Assembly (NCBI GenBank): GCA_014360385.1
Contig: JACIXO010000028.1
Location: 1-9,398, forward strand
From: Actinomycetota bacterium
GTDB taxonomy: Bacteria; Actinomycetota; Humimicrobiia; Humimicrobiales; Humimicrobiaceae
Direction: 5' to 3'
Length of the DNA: 9,398 nt
The notes below the pieces were generated by a model that ran no database searches, had not been told where the DNA came from, and was given only the letters and a program-made list of their open reading frames with translations. Each line of letters begins with the position of its first letter. Positions within the stretch are counted from its first letter, which is position 1. Positions 6,739-9,398 of this stretch are shown one piece after another. Position numbers and translations under genes: made by a program.

Positions 6739-6794
6739 GGAGCCAACACGGCTGAGACAAAACTACTAAATCCTTTAAAAAATACCTGGGTTAG
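6739..6794 (+). other. TPP-riboswitch-like fragment (degenerate)
   Basis: GGAGCC, a 5-base loop, then GGCTGAGA (6739-6757) matches the first conserved half of the THI box. Further on are TCCTTTAAAA (6771-6780) and AATACCTGGGTTAG (6781-6794), resembling CCCTTTGAA and AATACCAGCGTAG of the aptamer. The central CCTGATCTGG segment is missing and the plus strand leads into antisense of pcrA, not a thiamine gene. It is either a riboswitch remnant or coincidence. Confidence 0.2.
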
Positions 6795-6801
6795 TAGTTT
6801 T
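6759..6801. repeat. 11-bp perfect inverted repeat
   Basis: AAAACTACTAA (6759-6769) and TTAGTAGTTTT (6791-6801) are perfect complements with a 21-base loop. The right arm is the beginning of the first 31-bp repeat copy, so the left arm is a partial inverted copy. On the minus strand the hairpin lies about 140 bases after the pcrA stop and could act as a weak 3' end signal, but the stem is AT-rich and only TTTTG follows. Confidence 0.6.
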
Positions 6802-6887
6802 CTTATTTTATAAATTAAATGGGGCTTGCCCAGTACGCTTTAGTCCATAAATCGCTGTTAGTAGTTTTCTTATTTTATAAATTAAAT
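6790..6887 (+). repeat. Two 31-bp direct repeats with 36-bp spacer (CRISPR-like)
   Basis: An identical 31-bp sequence beginning GTTAGTAGTTTT and ending AAATTAAAT occupies 6790-6820 and 6857-6887. Identity stops sharply on both sides. The 36 bp between (6821-6856) have about 53% G+C, in contrast to the very AT-rich repeat. Repeat and spacer sizes are within the CRISPR range and the GTT... start with a ...AAAT end resembles some type I-B repeats. There are only two copies and no cas genes here, so this may be a minimal or relic array or an unrelated duplication. Confidence 0.45.
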
Positions 6888-6942
6888 CTTAGAAGGAAAT
6901 CCCGGGGATGAAAAAATAATCTCATGTCTTTTGAAAAATGGG

Positions 6943-9228
6943 CTATGCCTGTGATTTTCTTTTACATCTAATCGGAGCATAGCTAACCAAGAGATGTTTA
7001 AGTCCCACACTGTCGAAAATTACATCTATTTCGCAATCGCTGCCCAGGTTTTTTACTTTAACAACCTCACCGGTGCCCCAGATTTTGTGTTCAATTAGGT
7101 CACCTTCACTATAATCCTCAATTTCTTTGATCCTGCCTGACCTGTCCTTTTCCGGATAGCCAGTAGCATCTTTCTTTTTTTTATTGAGAGTGCTAACTTT
7201 ATTTTCGTCCAGGAGTAAATTTTCAGGTATTTCTTTTATAAACCTTGAGACAGTTCTAAAAGTAGTATCTCCATATATGCTGTGGGAAAGCGCAGAGGTT
7301 AAAAATACCTTTTCCTTTGCCCGTGTTATTCCTACGTAGCATAGCCTTCTTTCTTCTTCAAGTTCTTCAATACTGTTCATGCTTCTGGAATGAGGGAAAA
7401 TTCCTTCTTCCATTCCTATTATAAAAACTACAGGAAACTCAAGTCCTTTAGCATTGTGAAGTGTCATAAGAACAAGGCTATCCGAACTTTCATCATAATT
7501 ATCTATATCAGTAAGAAGCGAAACCTCTTCCAGAAATCTATTAAGCATTGCCAGGCCGCTACCTCTTATCTCATCGCCACCAGAACTGGCATCATCCATC
7601 CTTTCACTTTCTCTCCCCAGCTTGCCAATTTCGTCTTTATTGTTCGGATGACTTTCAAAAAATACTCTATTTTCATACTCTTTGGTCACGGTTAAAAGCT
7701 CTTTTAAGTTTTCAATTCTATTCATAGCATCTATCGTATTCTCAAGCTCAAGTTCTCTCATGTAACCTGTTCTCTTCCATATCTCCTGTAATAACTCATC
7801 CACACCATGCTCCATAGCATAGTTTCTTAGCTCAGAGATAAGGTCTATGAATTTATCGATTCTCTTCTTTGCCTCCTCACTTAAACCAGGTATTTCAGTG
7901 TGCCTGTAAAAAGCTTCACAGAAAGTCATTCTATTTTTTTGAGCAAATTTCTCAATAATAGAAATTGTTTTTTCTCCAATTTTTCTACTGGGGACGTTTA
8001 CAATTCTTGTAAGGCTTATTACATCTTTAGGGTTGGAAATCAACCTAAGGTAAGCAAGCATATCCTTAATTTCTTTCCTGTCATAGAACCTCAAACCTCC
8101 ATAGATTTTATAAGGAATATTTTCTCTTATGAGGAATTCCTCTACTGCTCTGGATTGGGCATTTGTTCTGTAGAAAATGGCAAAATCACGATACCTTTTT
8201 CCTCTTTTTTCCATATACTCTCTTATCTTTTCAACCACAAACCTGACCTCATCTTTTTCATCAACCGCAACATATTTGGAAACAGGCTCACCTGAAGGAT
8301 TGGAGGTCCAGAGTTTCTTTTCTTTCCTGTTTTCGTTGTTTTTTATGATGGCATTGGCAGCATTCAAAATGTTCTGTGTAGACCTGTAGTTTTGTTCAAG
8401 CTTAATAACAACAGTATCAGGAAATTTCATGTCAAAGCTTATTATGTTCCTTATTTCTGCACCCCTCCAGCTATAAATGCTCTGGTCATCATCTCCTACC
8501 ACACAAACCCTTCTGTGTTTTTCAGATAAAATCAGCACAATTTCATTCTGAGCAAGATTGGTATCCTGAAACTCATCTACAAGAATGTATTTAAACTTCT
8601 CCTGATACTTCTGTCTCACTTCAGGAAAAAGTCTTAGAAGGTCTACTGTAAACATAAGAAGATCATCAAAATCAAGAGCACTAGCTTTCAGCAATTTTTC
8701 CTGATATAAAGGATAAACCTCTGCTACCACTTTCTCAAAATAGTCATATGCTTTTTTGGAAAATGTTTGATGATCAATAAGTTTGTTTTTAGCATCGCTT
8801 ATCACTGCCTGAATAGCTCTTGGGGAAAATCTTTTTATATCCAGATTGAGCTCTTTCAAGCAGCTTGAAATGAGACTTAACTGGTCTTCAGAGTCATAAA
8901 TTACAAAATTTCGTGGGATGCCAAGATTATGAATTTCATACCTTAAGATTCTTGCACAGAAGGAATGGAAGGTGCTGACCCACATTAACTCGCCCACCTT
9001 TCCGACAAGCTGGACCACTCTTCTTTTCATCTCATTAGCAGCCCTGTTAGTAAAGGTAATGGCGAGGATACTGAAAGGGTCTACGTTCTTTTCTCCAATC
9101 AGATAGGCTATCTTATATGTAAGGACCCTTGTCTTTCCACTTCCTGCCCCTGCAATTACCAGAAGAGGATTTTCTGTTTCCTTAACTGCCTTTAGCTGCT
9201 GGGGATTTAAATGCTTTTCCAGTTCCAA
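6943..9228 (-). CDS. pcrA: UvrD/PcrA-family ATP-dependent 3'-5' DNA helicase
   Basis: An SF1A helicase that unwinds DNA in repair, plasmid rolling-circle replication and removal of stalled RNA polymerase. All motifs are visible in 761 residues: Q motif LNPQQ (7-11), Walker A AGAGSGKT (26-33), Ia ITFTNRAANEM (57-67), Ib MWVSTFHSFCARIL (82-95), II DEFQDT (218-223), III GDDDQSIYSWRGA (245-257), IV LEQNYRS (277-283), V TLHNAKGLEFPVVFI (589-603) and VI EERRLCYVGITRAKEK (625-640). After a basic linker (LNKKKKD near 681) the C-terminal Tudor-like domain (about 705-755, EGDLIEHKIWGTGEVVKV), which contacts RNA polymerase in PcrA/UvrD, is intact. An acidic, Ser/Gly/Asn-rich stretch at about 520-558 looks like a species-specific insertion. 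The start is TTG: no ATG or GTG lies in frame before an upstream stop, and GGAG sits 15 bases upstream, a rather long spacing. Whether pcrA or uvrD is the better name cannot be settled here. Confidence 0.95.
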   Translation of the reverse strand: MELEKHLNPQQLKAVKETENPLLVIAGAGSGKTRVLTYKIAYLIGEKNVDPFSILAITFTNRAANEMKRRVVQLVGKVGELMWVSTFHSFCARILRYEIHNLGIPRNFVIYDSEDQLSLISSCLKELNLDIKRFSPRAIQAVISDAKNKLIDHQTFSKKAYDYFEKVVAEVYPLYQEKLLKASALDFDDLLMFTVDLLRLFPEVRQKYQEKFKYILVDEFQDTNLAQNEIVLILSEKHRRVCVVGDDDQSIYSWRGAEIRNIISFDMKFPDTVVIKLEQNYRSTQNILNAANAIIKNNENRKEKKLWTSNPSGEPVSKYVAVDEKDEVRFVVEKIREYMEKRGKRYRDFAIFYRTNAQSRAVEEFLIRENIPYKIYGGLRFYDRKEIKDMLAYLRLISNPKDVISLTRIVNVPSRKIGEKTISIIEKFAQKNRMTFCEAFYRHTEIPGLSEEAKKRIDKFIDLISELRNYAMEHGVDELLQEIWKRTGYMRELELENTIDAMNRIENLKELLTVTKEYENRVFFESHPNNKDEIGKLGRESERMDDASSGGDEIRGSGLAMLNRFLEEVSLLTDIDNYDESSDSLVLMTLHNAKGLEFPVVFIIGMEEGIFPHSRSMNSIEELEEERRLCYVGITRAKEKVFLTSALSHSIYGDTTFRTVSRFIKEIPENLLLDENKVSTLNKKKKDATGYPEKDRSGRIKEIEDYSEGDLIEHKIWGTGEVVKVKNLGSDCEIDVIFDSVGLKHLLVSYAPIRCKRKSQA

Positions 9229-9251
9229 TTTATGAAAATCACACTCCGAAA

Positions 9252-9284
9252 AAAGGTATATCTATTAAAGGTATATCTATTAAA
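9252..9284. repeat. 15-bp tandem duplication upstream of pcrA
   Basis: AAAGGTATATCTATT occurs twice in tandem (9252-9266, 9267-9281) plus three bases of a third copy. Read on the minus strand each unit has a TATACC hexamer, a weak -10-like box, 24-56 bases before the pcrA start. A TTGAGT lies 16 bases upstream of the distal copy, so the repeat may duplicate part of the pcrA promoter. Confidence 0.7.
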
Positions 9285-9325
9285 ACTATCTACTCAAATC
9301 ATCCACTAGAGCAAGAGGTAATTTT

Positions 9326-9375
9326 AAAATAAAATAAAATAAAATAAAATAAAATAAAATAAAATAAAATAAAAT
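9326..9375. repeat. Pentanucleotide microsatellite (AAAAT)10
   Basis: Ten uninterrupted copies of AAAAT, read as (ATTTT)10 on the pcrA strand, start 98 bases upstream of the pcrA start codon. They are followed by a further run of eight A. Such tracts change copy number by polymerase slippage and can alter promoter spacing or DNA bending. No gene is visible in 9229-9398. Confidence 0.95.
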
Positions 9376-9398
9376 AAAAAAAATCGCTTATATTATCT

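Larger units (their letters stand above)
6551..6942. other. pcrA-hrcA intergenic region (392 bp)
   Basis: No gene is seen here. In minus-strand order from pcrA it holds two copies of a 31-bp direct repeat around a GC-richer spacer, an inverted partial copy of that repeat forming a hairpin, a TPP-riboswitch-like stretch (readable on the plus strand), a possible hrcA promoter near 6693 and an A-rich hrcA leader (T-rich on the plus strand, about 6629-6672, with an 11-base periodicity). No CIRCE element is present. Confidence 0.7.

Noticed and set aside
7188..7196. GAGTGCTAA, a perfect CIRCE half-site
   Set aside because: It lies inside the pcrA coding sequence and the partner TTAGCACTC is not found nine bases away, so it is not an operator.
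7390..8389. Plus-strand open frames opposite pcrA, up to 131 codons
   Set aside because: The helicase motifs prove the minus-strand reading; the Phe/Ser/Ile-rich antisense translations are typical shadows.

Overview
This AT-rich bacterial window divides into a decayed mobile-element region (about 1-3230) and an intact chromosomal block of four housekeeping genes, all on the minus strand (3283-9228). Read in the direction of transcription the intact genes are pcrA/uvrD-type helicase, hrcA, dnaJ, rsmE. The order hrcA-dnaJ-rsmE with no grpE, dnaK or prmA between them is the arrangement I know from Actinobacteria (hrcA, second dnaJ, rsmE). The helicase also carries an MWVSTFHS-type motif Ib like actinobacterial PcrA. 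The base composition is far more AT-rich than in classical Actinobacteria, so a low-GC deep-branching actinobacterial lineage, or a Firmicutes-like anaerobe, is my best guess. The taxonomy is inference only.

Region 1-3282. An IS21-family element (about 418-2912) has recognisable terminal inverted repeats and both genes, istA and istB, in the usual head-to-tail order. Both genes are ruined by many frameshifts and in-frame stops, so this is a fossil. It is flanked by two copies in the same orientation of a 27-bp sequence (91-117 and 2988-3014), possibly ends of another element. A 58-codon minus-strand frame at 199-375 may be the tail of another broken transposase. The 370 bases between the IS21 right end and rsmE hold only small inverted repeats and an 18-bp tandem duplication.

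Region 3283-6550. hrcA and dnaJ are 48 bases apart and almost certainly co-transcribed. rsmE follows after a 286-base gap that contains a 122-bp MITE-like sequence with 13-bp inverted ends, bounded by a perfect 12-bp direct repeat. HrcA is a heat-shock repressor and DnaJ the Hsp40 co-chaperone that delivers substrates to DnaK; RsmE methylates 16S rRNA. No CIRCE operator is visible in front of hrcA.

Region 6551-9398. The 392-base gap between pcrA and hrcA contains a perfect 31-bp direct repeat around a 36-bp GC-richer spacer (CRISPR-like geometry, only two copies), an inverted partial copy, and a sequence resembling part of a TPP riboswitch. The pcrA gene (761 codons, TTG start) is complete. 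Upstream of it lie a 15-bp tandem duplication and ten perfect copies of AAAAT, a microsatellite positioned where it could affect pcrA expression.

I found no obviously new multi-gene system. The less ordinary signals are the non-coding repeats: the MITE-like element, the CRISPR-like pair and the AAAAT tract.
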